Positions 47,750 to 60,200 of a stretch of DNA of 64,000 nucleotides are shown one piece after another (position 1 is the stretch's first letter; every line of letters starts with the position of its first letter). Source of the stretch: Rhodamnia argentea. Its lineage: Eukaryota > Streptophyta > Magnoliopsida > Myrtales > Myrtaceae. The DNA is taken from positions 14,411,095-14,475,094 of the forward strand of contig NC_063160.1 in NCBI RefSeq assembly GCF_020921035.1, in the 5' to 3' direction. The notes below the pieces were generated by a model. That model worked only from the letters and a program-made list of their open reading frames with translations, had not been told where the DNA came from and ran no database searches. The translations under genes were made by a program, and so were the position numbers.

Positions 47750-49270
47750 TCTTGATAACCTCAACTTACCCCATCGTCAATCGTCGCTACCCGTTGTGGT
47801 ATCCGTGGCGGTGGTATCTCCACTATCATCATTGAAGAATTCGTTGTCTCGATCTAGCTCTTGTTGTCGAAATTTAGCCTTTGTCCAATCATTGACACAA
47901 GCCCGAGCCTCCACAACATTTGGATTTAATCTTGAACGACGGTAAATCAAAATTAATCATCCGGCACTAAATGCTTGTTCAATCGCAACTATTGAAGAAA
48001 GGGCTGCTAACATATATCTTGCGATGAGAGCGAGGACCGAGAATTGGGTTGAATGAGTCTTCCACCACTCCAGAATTTTGAAATCTGTACTATGTTCGGA
48101 ATCATGAAACTCAAAAGCAATGGTTAAATAGTTTTCTAATTCGGAAATATTACATATTGCTCCATTTTGTCTTTTTTGCCTACTAATGAGCAGATTGTAC
48201 TATCTACTAAGTCTACTACTCTCCTCCCTTTGTGAGGAACAAGGTTGAGAAGATCCACTATCACTTAAACTCTATATCTACTACAAAATTCATTATATAA
48301 TGCTACTATAACGTATTTAACTTCTACTTGTATAGTTTTAATATCTACTGTTTCATTCAAATATAAACAATCATAATAATAATCTTTCATTTAATCATAC
48401 AAACCATCTAATTTAGTATGTGAATCGAAAATAATAGCAACCAAATAAACATTAGGAATGCAGACATAATAAGGTAGTCATTTTGCTTTCATTGCTATAA
48501 TAGTCGGAACTAAATAAGCATCTTTTTCATATTCACAAAAAACACCAGCAATGTTAACACACTCCATTAAAAATAAATGCGTAGTAGGATAATAAACACC
48601 AGATAAAGTATAAGTTGCATCATTAAAAACTTTCAAAAAATCTAAAAAATTTTTGGAAACAACCCAATCTTGCGGAAGTAAACCAATTTCGAAAACATTA
48701 TTCGAAATAAATGCACATAATAAATCTTTATAAGCAAAAGATTGATGAAACAACTCGTAGGTAGAATTCCAACGAATCGGAATATCTTTTGGAAATTTTT
48801 TTAATTTTTGTCCATGTGATTTACAAAATCTGCTCCATTCTTTCATAACTTGGGGACGACTCCATAAAAATTTAATTGCTTCGGATGCCGACGGTATGTT
48901 CCATAGCCATCTCCTTTATTAAAATTGTATGATTTTGTACAATATTTACTGTTGATCTTGTACTTGTCTCCGCCTACATGTACCTTGTCGAAGTGTTGTC
49001 ATAAGTTGGATGTACTCTCCCGGGCTTGTCGTTCCAGCTTCTTTGCTGTCGACGTTTCTTCGATGCCGGTAGGAGAATGAAGACTTTCTTGTATTGGGAC
49101 GTACTCGACATTAAGAATATAGTTGATATTATCATCAACATCTACCCAACATGTAAATTCACAAGGATAATATTGATCATGAGATTGAGGATAATCGGAT
49201 TCCCCCATCCCTATTGGCATCGGGCTCTTTCCCCTATCACCAACTCCGCTTCCACTTGCCATTTTTATCA
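47750..49270 (-). pseudogene. hAT transposase remains (RICESLEEPER-like)
   Basis: The minus strand carries degraded hAT transposase sequence. An open stretch (48846-48478) includes IPIRWNSTYELF, FLKVFNDATYTLSGVYYPTT and YLVPTIIAMKAK, which are hallmarks of plant hAT transposases. Below it, VYLVAIIFDSHTKLDG and, further down, remnants of the C-terminal dimerisation region are recognisable between stop codons. An N-terminal start is at 49271-49260 (MIKMASGSGVGDRGKSPMP). No zinc-finger BED domain is seen. The frame is interrupted many times, so it is not functional. Confidence 0.8.
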
Positions 49271-49671
49271 TAAAATTAAGCGGAAAGCCGATTCAGAAAA
49301 TTGACAAAATTGAGCCGAGATTGAGAGAAATTGAAAGAATTGAGAGAAATTATGAAAAGTTGCGAGAAAAAATGAAAGGGGAGAAATGGTATTTATAGAA
49401 AATTTAAGAAGAAAAAGAAATGGGGAAGGGGTGTAATGGCCATTGTATCGCAACGGCCTAGGGCTCTTTCCCCTTTTTTTTTGGCGGTTCGGAATCGGCC
49501 CAAAACCTCCGGTTTCGAGTCGGTTCTAAAAATTTTTAAACCGTAACCGCCCCGTGAGGGGCCAGGCCAATTTCGGTTCGAAACCAGCAGTCCTAGTCAA
49601 CGGACTGGTTCCTGTTATTCCACAGGCCGATTCCAGGCCCAAACCGGCCCATGGCCATGTCTACCCTTCTT

Positions 49672-50739
49672 CTTTTCCATCTTGAACCAACGTGATGGCC
49701 CCAAGAAAGTGGTATGTGTTCTCTATTTGAGCACGACCCGATGATGGGACCAAACCACAGGAAATTGTGGAGATATTCTTTGTTTGGTGAAGAATGGTAA
49801 GAATAAAATCAACGTGACGTTCTTGAGATGGATCGACGATTCGGTTGCTTCTTGCTTGCTGCGAATTGCAACTCGTATTGTCCAATGTTTTCACCGCGTC
49901 AAAGTAAAACTTGGAGTTCCCATAGAATTGACCTAATGAGGTGCACGGGGAAGTGAATAGTGGAAACCTGTATGATGGGTTTTTATGGAAGCTTGTCCAT
50001 TAATCTTCAAACATGAACAACCGGCACACAAGCTAAATACATGAGAAACAAGCGTCTCGACAGCATCAAGATACAAGAAAGCCATTTCCAAGACATGTGA
50101 GGATCCTCACAAGTATTGATTAGTAGAGAAACATTAAACAAGCCACCAAGACCAACGAAGGATAATGGCATGTGTCCTAAAGTAGCAAAGTATATAAAGG
50201 ATGGAAAAAGCAAGCTTCATTTATTGGTTCCAATGAAAGGAATCCCGTCGAAGATCCAAATACTTTCAAAGGAGTGTTAGAAAAGATGAATATTTATTCT
50301 TGAATTACTTGACAGGAGAGCACTTATCGACAAGCAAACAGCTTCTTGGAAATGCGAATTGAGAGTCCTTAAAGCACACAAGACGTGAGTACATGGACAG
50401 AAAAAGAAGGAGCTGAGTCAAAACAAGAAATCTAGAGGCTACCGACAGTTCCTAAGAAATCAATTTGAAAGATATGAAGGTGTAGAACATGGGCACGACT
50501 TATCCGAGAAAAGGGCAAAACCGATGCAAAGGTTTAAAGTTATCAATAGTGCTAGGCCTACAGCCAATAAGCGCTTGAGGAACTAGTCAAGAGAGTTCAT
50601 GGGGAAATAATAAACATGAAAGCTATTGACGCGCGAAAAGCTATAACCTTCGAAGGATAGTTATTTGTCCTACCATTATAGATACCACCAAGCATCTGCA
50701 TAAGAAGACCCCCAAATAAATAAATAAAAAGTATCTTAT
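49672..50739. other. Probable retroelement debris
   Basis: No gene is supported. The stretch leads into the relic LTR-like segment at 50740-51080 and may be its upstream part. I see no inverted ends or protein signature. Confidence 0.35.
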
Positions 50740-51080
50740 ATTTACTTATTGCATTGCACTTTACTTTTCTTAGCTGTAGTTATCATATTCTCGTTGTCGA
50801 ATCAAACTTCGACGTTTATCTCTATCTTAGATCCTGCACAATCGAGTCAAACTCTGGTATAGTGTCAAGGCGTATTCAAGCTCTATCCTTCGAGATAATT
50901 TTGGGTGGATTTGGTTCGTTATCTTTTGGAAGGAATTGTGCTCACCAAGCCATCTCGTCAAGTCAAACTCCGATATGGTCTATATTTATGTAGTTTCATT
51001 TAAGTCTAATTGTATCAATTTTCTTTGAATTGTACTTATCATATCTCTCCATCAAGTTAAACTCCGGTTGAGATCCCACT
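50740..51080 (+). mobile_element. Relic LTR piece related to the Tat element's LTR
   Basis: Words of the form GTCGAATCAAACTTCGACG, CGAGTCAAACTCTGG, GTCAAGTCAAACTCCG and ATCAAGTTAAACTCCGG are spaced along this stretch after TTAGCTGTAGTTATC. The same order, TAGCTGTAGTTTTC then repeated GTCGATTCAATTCCGG, is found in the 5' LTR at 54665-54930. It is an old fragment of a related family. Confidence 0.5.
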
Positions 51081-51379
51081 TGTGTAATTCAATTGGAATC
51101 TCTACAAATCTTACGTGTTGATTTTCTGATTATTTAGATCTCTCATGTCCAAGATCTCCATAGGACCTTTGATCATATTTAAAAATCAAAGAACGAATTT
51201 CAGTGAAAAATATTTTGTCACAAAAAAATTCCGGTGAAACACGGGTATATATGGTAGGTTTTAGGTTCCAAAAATTGAGAAACCGGTTTTGACAAATATG
51301 TTCCAAGAACCTGGAACCTATCTTTTTGTTTTTCTTATTCATCTTCGGTAAATCCTAAGGTATTCTACGGCATCCTATA

Positions 51380-52600
51380 ATGAGTATGTAATCTAGAACT
51401 ACCAATCTAAGCTTTCATTTCCGTCGATATTCATGGCAAATACTTTTACTTTGTTAATGTCTCATATTCTTCTTATTTGTAATTATAAGATGTAGTCCAT
51501 GGATTGTAGTATCAAATGATGGTCATTATAGTTGATAATTCACTGCAATTATTCAAGTAAGAATACAGATGAAACCCGAGTAAACTTTGGAACAAACACC
51601 GAAACTTGCGACAAGATAGGTTCTAATTATGCATGGTAAATTCTAAGTTCCAAAAATTGGAAAAAAGAAAAAACCATTTCCGATGGATTGGTTTAAGGTT
51701 CCATGAATCTAGAACCACTCACCTCTAAACTTTCACAAGTTAAAACTATAGCTTTGAAGTCTTGCAGTTTGATCTAAACCTAAGTTTCTTAGAGGCAAAA
51801 AAATCCCTCAAGATCATACAACGACATAGTAATTGTCCAATGTCTATGGGTATGAGCTGTCTACTGAAATATTCATGCCATAGATTCAATCCCCTTCCTC
51901 TGTCTTTTCTTTTGTTTGTTGATGAAGCAATGTCATGGACTTGGTAGTAGTCAATTATTAGAGATAATGACATAAATGATCCATAAATGTAAGTGTGTAA
52001 TCAACTAATCTAGAACCATTAATCTGAGCTTTCATTTCGGGTGATATCCATGACTTGGATTTTTACTTTTACTTTGTCAACGTCTCATATTCTTCTTGTT
52101 TCTAATTATGAGTTGTAGTCAGTGGATTGTAGTAACAAATGGTGGTCATTATAGTGGATGATTCACTACAATCATTCAAGTAAGAATACAGGAGAAACTT
52201 GGGTAAACCTTGGAACCAACCCCGAAACCCGCAACAAGATTGGTTCTAAGTATGCATGGTAAGTTCCAGGCTCTAAAAATTGAAAACTAGTTCCGACGGA
52301 TTGATTTAAGGTTCCATGAATCTAGAACTACTCACCTCTAAACAAACCCTCACAAGTTAAAGTTACAGCTTCGAAGTCTTGCAATTTAATCCAAACCTAA
52401 GTTCCTTATAGGCAAAAAATCCCTCAAGATCACACATTGACATAGTAATTGTCCAATGTCCGTGGGTATGAGCTGTCTACGAAAATATTCATGCCATAGA
52501 TTCAATCCCCTTCCTCTGTCTTTTCTTTTGTTTATCGATGAAGTAATGTCATGGACTTGGTAGTAGTTAATTATTAGGGATAATGACATAAATGGTCTAT
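51380..52600. repeat. Two-copy tandem duplication, unit about 620 bp
   Basis: Copy 1 (about 51380-51985) and copy 2 (about 51995-52600) align throughout. Shared landmarks include CTCATATTCTTCTT at 51461 and 52084, and GATAATGACATAAATG at 51963 and 52579, with an offset of 616-623. Divergence is roughly one base in ten, with small indels. The minus strand keeps a similar open frame in both copies (starting MSLSLII(D/N)YYQVHDI), which I do not recognise. Confidence 0.8.
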
Positions 52601-53008
52601 GAACTTTAATCCAATGTGCAATGTGGTTCCTGAACTTTTAGTTTGATCAATATGGTCCCCGAACTTTAGCTTAATATGCAATGTGATCTCTGAATTTTTA
52701 ATTTAATTAATATCGTCCATAAACTTTTGGAACATGTTCAACTTAGTCTCTGAATTATAGTAAAATATTCAATGTAGTCCTTCCATTAATTTAAGTTTAG
52801 GGACGACTTTGAATATTTTCTTATAGTTCATAGACTAAATTAAATATGTTCCAAAAATTCGGTGATCACATTAAACAAATTGAAAATTCAGGAACCATAT
52901 TATATATTGGGCTAAAATTCATAAACCATATTGATCAAATTAAACGTTTATGGATCACACTGGATGTTGGACCAAAGTTCATGAATCATTTGTGTCATTC
53001 TTTCTAAT
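52578..53008. mobile_element. Long-hairpin fold-back MITE
   Basis: The left half, from AATGACATAAATGGTCTATG, is the approximate inverted complement of the right half, which ends in ATGAATCATTTGTGTCATT. Each half repeats a GAACTTT..AATGTG..ATGTGGT(T/C)CC-type unit. The whole 430-bp segment would form a near full-length hairpin. No coding content. It borders the DUF241 relic at 53.1 kb. Confidence 0.7.
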
Positions 53009-53144
53009 TTGTATCGATATCGAAATGTCATTTCGGAAGCATGAGGTGTCTATGAAAGTCTCACTTTCTATTGTTTTCACCGTATGATGTACATCTCAAT
53101 ACATATGAAGGAACAAAATTGGGCAACCGAAAGAGTTTCCCCTC

Positions 53145-53818
53145 TTGTGACATGACGTTCAAAAGAGAGGCCATGGTTCTAATCAAGCACCTGCACAATC
53201 CCTCTAGGGCATCCTCAATCCTTCCAATCGCAATCTCCAAATCCTCCAATTTTCTTTGGGTGACTTGCAACTTCTCCCCATCAACCCCTTCCCTTGAAAT
53301 GTGCTTCCACATTGTGGTGAGTGCACAATCCACACACATTCTAACTCATTCACATCCTCTTGCTTATCTTCTTGATCACATGATATTGCTCCCTTTGGAT
53401 TCAACAATTTCGAGACTACGGACCACCCGCTAATTTTCCTGTTGGACCTTGACATTGGCATTGCCAAGAATGTCAACAGAGATCGGAAAATTGAAGTGCT
53501 TAGCAAATTAGCATCTCTCACCACTCCCATCACTGACGAGAGGTGGTGATCTTCATTCTTCAGTTCACAATCTTCAAATTTGGTTACCATCTTCCTCAAT
53601 GCAGCCATCAATCTTTTGGCATCCTTCATCATTCCCTTCAAGAATTTGGCGTATTCCGCCACACCCGTCTCGATGCCTGGTTCACCCTTTCTCCGCCGGA
53701 GAGCGGATCGCAACACCCATACATTTTCCTTAAGTCGCAACAAGGTTTGCCTAGCGTAGTCACAAAAATCTAGTAGCTGGATGGATCCATCCAATAGCTC
53801 ATCCAATATCTTATTCAA
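53145..53818 (-). pseudogene. DUF241 relic: 5'-truncated, with a 2-nt insertion
   Basis: The conserved DUF241 body is present: LDELLDGSIQLLDFCDYARQ, LRSALRRRKGEPG, then YAKFLKGMMKDAKRLMAAL. The N-terminal block with the SLPSRSHP signature is missing. At about 53335 the sequence GAATGTGTGTGGAT has one extra GT compared with the family pattern E-C-V-D, which shifts the frame. The C-terminal part (CVDCALTTMWKH to RTMASLLNVMSQ) continues in another frame. Otherwise codons are well kept, so decay is fairly recent. The most distant member of the cluster, separated by the hAT and repeats. Confidence 0.8.
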
Positions 53819-54566
53819 GTTAGTGACAACCTAAAACGAAATGAAATTGTAGCTGATGATCCTTTTCTCGCCTAATGACATTCAACGGTCTTATTAAAAG
53901 TTGGCTAGTGGGGCTAAGGTAGGAAGTGACGTGACGGATTACCCAAATAACTTTGAATTTGATCACGAATTAACTTCTCAATTGAAAAGGATGTTGGATT
54001 CCAGTGCAAAGGATAATAGAGATAAGTCGAAACACGAGCTTCTTTCCATTTCTTGAAAAAAAAAACAAGTCTTTAAAGGTGCATGAGTGATTGCACGAGC
54101 GGGCGAAAGAGTTTGGACCTCGTATTCAAATACGAGAAATACCGATGAGCAATACATATTAACATTTATGATTTCATTTTCTTTGTGACATCTCGAGCTT
54201 TATAGTGGTTAAGAGATACCCTTTCGAATAATTCATAAATTAATACTGTTGACACTTAAAATAATCCAAGAGAGACTCGTGACAAGCACGTGAGGAAGCG
54301 ATAATCAGCTACGGGAATGAACACCGAAGCAAGGAACGTTTCAATCGGAAAGGTGCCACGTGTCGGGATAAATTCCGGCGCCACTTCCTTCTAGACCAAG
54401 AAAAGCGCGCGGAGGGAGGCCACGATCGAAGCGGTTGGCGGTAATCCCCACGAGGTAAAAAGAAAAGGCGCGAAGACTAGGAAACCGTCATCCACGTGGC
54501 TTATGGAAAAGAGCAAAGCGTGGGGCCAAAGGAAGAAACCGCTCGGCGGTTACCAAAGAGCTTGCC

Positions 54567-54573
54567 TATAAAT
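54567..54573 (+). promoter_or_regulatory. TATA box of the Tat 5' LTR
   Basis: CTATAAATACC lies in the middle of the LTR, about 630 bp before its 3' end, where LTR promoters normally sit. Confidence 0.7.
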
Positions 54574-54689
54574 ACCTCGCAATAGCAAGACACACACACA
54601 CAACAAATCCAAAATACTTGCATTTTCAAACTAGCTCTTAGCTCTTAACCTTTAGCCCTTAGCCTAGCCTAGCTGTAGTTTTCGGATCC

Positions 54690-54940
54690 CCGTCGTCGAT
54701 TCAATTCCGGCGAGTATCATATCCAGAGTTAGGTGTCGTCGATTAGATTCCGGCGTCTACTCATTAGGTTCGATACCGTCGATTAAATTACGGTGTTGCA
54801 CCCTTCACCCATCTTGTCCAAGATCTAGTCGATTCAATTCCGGTATTGTGTCCTATAGTTCCCGTCCGGTCTTTGTCGATTGAATTCCAGCATTGTGTCC
54901 TATATTATCTCCCGATCCTGTCGATTCAATTCCAGGTCAC
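54690..54940 (+). repeat. GTCGATTCAATTCCGG repeat array in the LTR
   Basis: At least six variants of GTCGATT(C/A/G)(A/G)ATTCCGG occur at irregular 20-50-bp spacing downstream of the TATA box, in the R/U5 part of the LTR. The same design, more degenerate, recurs at 50740-51080. Confidence 0.75.
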
Positions 54941-55254
54941 GTCGAAGTCCGTCACATACTGTTACTATTGCACATTGGGCCGTCGAAGTTGTCGAAAGCC
55001 CGTTTGTAACGCGTCCTTTTGTGTAAATCTATTGCATTTGACATTCTCTGTCCAAAATCGACCCAGAACCCCTTTTCGGAAAACGAACGGATTAAGTTCG
55101 ATAAAAGATTCTCGCGTAAGCAACCTTCATTGGGCCATAGTCAATCTGGGCTTAGAACCCATTACCAAGAAAGCCTTGTCGAGGGATTTTAACGCGCAAC
55201 AATCTTTTTTGGCACGCCCGTTGGGACACTCGGTGTCGGTTCGAGAGAAGTGCT

Positions 55255-57240
55255 ATGCCACGCACACGAGGACGTAACAACATAGACGGTGGTGGAGACG
55301 AACCCCGGGAAGAAATACAACGAATGGAGTCATCTACGGCCCATCAAGAGGACGTCGAGGTCTCTCGACGTAACATTGAGGAGCCAAGGAGAAATCCAGA
55401 AATGACGCCTGTCATGCTAACGTCGATAAGGCGGACCATCGAAGAAGTCCAGAACGAGTTTGCTGATCACATGGTCCAGCGGATGACCGAGGTTGTCGTG
55501 CCATTAATCATCAACACGTATCACGAATGTGCTTGCAGACAACATGGGATTACAATTAACCCACCTCATGCTCAAGAAAGGAATGGTTTCGTACCAGCAG
55601 CAAGTGGCGGTTTACCAAGAACAACATTGCCAAATATAGGCCTTGCGAGACGGAATACTCGGCCTTTGGCACCTCCGCGGATTCTGCAACGAGGAGAGGC
55701 GTTACCGGCCAACGAACCTAGACCCCCGGTAAATGCAGACACGGGTATGTTCCCTAGACATCCTATTCGACAAGACGTACCTACGGATACCGTTGTGTTT
55801 CCGGGACACCTTGTTCGACAAGACGAGAATATTGCTCGTCGGGAGGTAGCTGCCCAACATAACCCTGTCCCTATCAATGAACAACCAGCACCCATGATTA
55901 TCGAAAATCAGGGGGCGGTACCCTTTAGGGGGCAATGGCAGGCTAGGGGGCAAGATCAATTACTCCAAGCCGGGGGGCAAGGACAGTATGAACACCGGGC
56001 CATACGACCTGGATATCGCCAGATGAATCAAGCACTAGGTCCCGAGCCAATGTTTCAGCCCGTTGTGCAACCCATATATCATCCACCACAACCTGGATAT
56101 CAAATGCCATATCAACCGCAGTACCATCAGCCGGTGTTCGACCAGGCACCCGTATACATTGACCCGATGGTAGGATACCGGGCTAATGTTTACCGAAAAC
56201 CATACCCGGATTGGATGGATACGATCCCGTATCCAAGAGGGTTTAAAATACCCGAGTTCACACTTTTTCTTGGCGAGGATGATCGACCCACGTATGAACA
56301 TATCAACCGTTTTCTAGCACTATGTGGAGATGCTACACATGCGGATCACTGGAAGTTAAGGCTCTTTCCATTATCCTTGTCGAAAACAGCCTTTACATGG
56401 TATACCGCACTACCACCCAATTCGGTGCCGACATGGGAGCAGATGGAACGTTTGTTTCATGGCCAATTTCAAAGAGCGGTGTCGAACTTGTCAAGAGCGG
56501 ATTTGTCGACAATGAAGCAAATGACAAACAAGACGGTCGACCGGTTTATTGCAAGGTTTAAACGGGCTAGGAACAAATGTTTAGTTCCTTTACTAGAAAA
56601 GACGTTTGCTGAGTTTGCTTTCAACGGATTGAAGTTCGAAATACGAGATAGGATGGTGGGTCATCCATGTGCGGATCTATTTGAACTATCCACGATGGCA
56701 ACAAAGCACGAAAGTCTGCTCAAGGAAAAGGACAAAAGGCATACCCGAAGAGGAGATATAAGCTTCGTCGAGCCACCCGATTTCGACGAAAAGTCAACTG
56801 GGCCTGTCGAAGTAGCCGTCGCCCAATTAACCATCGACAAGCCATACACTTGCCAAGCCTTGAAGCCAGCAAGGATGAAAGAAAAGTCAACTATAATGGC
56901 TAAAGCAAAAGAGGCGGTGTACTATTCATTCGACGCGAATCGGGCAGAGGAAATTTTCGACATACTACTGGCCGACGGACAAATCAAGGCGACTGAAGGG
57001 CGGAAGATACTGTCCAAAGAAGAATTAGCGGGGAAGAAGTACTGCAAATGGCACCACTCATGGAGCCATAACACATCGGATTGTTTAGTCCTCAAAAAGA
57101 ACATTCAAGAAGCAATTCGACAAGGAAAGATCAAATTCGCCGAGGACAAAGGGAAACCCCCGATGGATGTGGACACTGATCCTTTTCCAAGAATGACCGG
57201 AGTTCAGAAAGGGAAACCCCCGATCAGCATCGCAAATGTT
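55255..57240 (+). mobile_element. Tat element: gag region
   Basis: A long frame begins MPRTRGRNNIDGGGDEP and carries a Gln/Pro-rich middle. It then holds the retrotransposon gag domain, with WYTALPPNSVPTWEQMERLF followed by F.RARNKCL-type sequence. A C-terminal CKWHHSW...C segment is knuckle-like. The protein would form the particle core. Confidence 0.85.
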
Positions 57241-57299
57241 TAGTTCTTGCATGGTACGAGTTAAATTACCACACGAGTTTCGACTTGAGTCGACCTCAG

Positions 57300-60200
57300 G
57301 TGACGGCGGCGACAAGGAAACGACACAAGAAAAGGAAGGGGCTCGGTTTTGCTTCGGCGATGAAGAAACCATGGAATTCGGAAAACCCATGGAGGATCTC
57401 TCAAATCATTTGAGGTCGCTCAATATAAATGCCAAGATCAACGGGCGGCCGATAATGAAAGTACTGGTGGATGGGGGTTCAACGTTAAATCTCATTCCAT
57501 ACCGTTTCTTCAAGAAAATAGGAAGGAATGATGACGAAATAATCCCATCGAATATACAGTTATCCGATTTCACCGGCAAAATTACTCAAGTAAAGGGAGT
57601 ATATGTCGCCGACCCGACCGTCGGATCTAAAACATCGAGGACGTCCTTCTGCGTTGTCGACGCCGACGGATCTTATAACTTGCTGTTGGGACGAGATTGG
57701 ATACATGGAAACCAATGTGTCCCATCGACACTTCACCGGATGCTAGCATTTTGGAATGGGGACAAAGTGGAATATGTAAAAGCAAATCCCCGGACTTGTG
57801 TTACCTGGACCCGTATATCCGGCCGGGACAAAGTGATGCCGGATGATTGCCTTCGCATATCTAAGCCGCCCGAAGTGGACCCAAGAGATATTGCATTCTG
57901 CCGTTTCGACAAAGGGAATACCGAGTGGATCCCAAGAAAGGAACCGGTGGAACTGATCGACCGGTTTCCCGATGGAAAGTCGATCAATTGCGCAAAACCT
58001 CGCCGAGAGGTATGCGGCCTACGAGGCCGAGCAAAGTGACCAAGCCCGACAGCTTGCAGACGGCATTTTAGATTTTGAAGACTCTCCAATTAAGGAGGAC
58101 GACAAGATAATTCAAGCTCAAGACCCATTGGAAGAGGTCAATCTCGGAGATGAGGCCTGTCATCAACCTACTTATGTAAGCCAACTACTCGATCGGAGAT
58201 ACAAGGTTCAAATGGTAAACCTATTGAAAAAATATAAGGATTGCTTTGCCTGGAATTACCATGAGATGCCTGGTCTCTCGAGGAACATAGTTGAGCATCG
58301 ATTACCAATTAAAAGAGGATTTCGACCACACCAACGGGCCGCTAGAAGATTCGCTCCCGAAGTGATCCTTAAAGTTAAGGAGGAAATCGAGCGTCTCCTT
58401 TCAGCCGGATTCATAAGATCAGCAAGGTATGTCGAATGGTTGTCAAATATCGTGCCTGTCAAGAAGAAGAACGGCAAACTACGAGTGTGCGTTGATTTCC
58501 GAGACATTAATGCGGCCACCCCGAAAGACGAGTACCAGATGCCCATCGCCGATATGTTGATCGATTCGGCATCCAATAATGAAATGATGTCCCTCATGGA
58601 CGGGCATTCCGGGTACAATCGGATATTCATAGCGGCGGAGGATGTTCACAAGACAGCATTTAGATGCCCCGGGGCCATTGGTACGTTCGAATGGGTCGTC
58701 ATGCCTTTCGGTTTGAAGAATGCTGGTGCTACGTATCAAAGGGCAATGAATTATATCTTCCACGATATGATTGGGGAGTTTATGGAGGTCTACATCGATG
58801 ACGTCATCGTCAAGACAGACCGGGTAAGTTATCCGGACCACTTAGAGCAAGCTTTTGAGAGAATGCACAAATTTAAGTAAAAGATGAATCCTTTGAAATG
58901 CGCTTTCGGGATAAAAGTTGGCAACTTTCTTGGCTTTTTGGTTCATCAGAGAGGTATAGAAGTAGACATGAACAAAGCTAAGGCTATTTCAGAATTGCCA
59001 TCTCCTGATAATAAAAAACAGCTGCAAATGTTAATCGGGAAATTAAATTTCTTGCGGCGTTTTATAGCTAACCTCTCGGGAAAAATCGAAGTTTTCTCCC
59101 CGTTGCTCAAATTGAAGAATGAGCGAGAGTTTGTGTGGGAAGAGAAACATCAGGTGGCTTTCGACAGGTTAAAAGAGTATCTCATTAAGCCACCAGTGTT
59201 GACGCCACCAAAGGCGGGACGGCCATTGAAGTTGTATTTATCGGCCGCTGATACAACCATCGGGAGTATGCTGGCCCAAGAAAACGACGAAGGGAAAGAG
59301 CAGGCCGTATACTACCTAAGTAGGATGCTCAACGATGCCGAGACGAGATACACGTCCATCGAAAAACTAGGTTTATCATCGTACTACGCCTGTACAAAAT
59401 TACGACATTATATGTTGCCGACTACGGTACATGTAATTTGTAAAAGAGACGTGATTAAGTACATGTTGTCCAGGCCAATCATTAGGGGCCGGATTGCAAA
59501 ATGGGCGTTTACTCTAATAGAAATCGATCCGATTTATGTGCCGCTCAAAGCGGTAAAAGGGCAGGCAATATGCGATTTCATTACTGAATACCCTTCGGGT
59601 TTAAAAGTCAAGGATGATGAAAATTATCTTGGTATTGCGCCTTGGATATTATATTTCGATGGGTCGGTGGCATCCGGTTCAGCGGGCGCAGGAATCATGG
59701 TTATATCACCTTTTCGACAGAAAACAAAACTCATATTCGGGCTTGACTTTGAATGCTCAAACAACCAAGCCGAATATGAAGCCACGATCGTGGGTTTGAA
59801 TGTTTTAATTGACATGGGGATCGGATCAATTAAAGTGAAAGGCGATTCTCAGTTGGTGATCAAATAGCTAAATGGTGAGTATCAATGTTTGAATGAAAAC
59901 ATTATTAGACATCACCACCTGGCAAAAGAATTGTTGTCGAAGTTTGTCAAATACGAGCTAATCCATGTCAAGAGGAGTGAAAATTCGGAAGCTAATGAAT
60001 TGGCTCGGATGGCGTCGGGATATCGTATATCGAAGGAACTAGCGGACCACATCATTACTCAAGTAAGGACCTTACCATCGATAGATGCTCGGGTAATGAT
60101 GATTGAGCAATCTGAAAGCTCGAAAAAAACCAGCAGCCAACAAGATTGGAGAACCCCTTTGGTAAACTACTTGAAGAACCCGGGTTCTGGCGGTAGGGAC

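Larger units (their letters stand above)
45453..49663 (-). mobile_element. hAT DNA transposon with perfect 8-bp TSD
   Basis: Perfect 8-bp direct repeats CCCTTCTT lie at 45445-45452 and 49664-49671, the duplication length of hAT elements. The terminal inverted repeats read TACACATGGCTACG (left) and TAGACATGGCCATG (right, inverted). Subterminal regions at both ends repeat CCGGTT(C/T) and GGAATCGG(C/T)C words. Inside are degraded transposase sequence on the minus strand (47750-49270) and a nested LTR element (45649-47625). Without that insertion the transposon would be about 2.2 kb, so it was already internally reduced. Confidence 0.85.
54247..55201 (+). repeat. 5' LTR of the Tat element
   Basis: It begins TGTTGACACTT and ends GCGCAACA, so TGTTG/CAACA form perfect terminal inverted repeats (955 bp). 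A TATA box is at 54567-54573. A run of GTCGATTCAATTCCGG-like repeats fills 54690-54940. Directly downstream, TTTTGGCACGCCCGTTGGGAC (around 55206-55227) is the primer-binding-site region. Confidence 0.8.
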
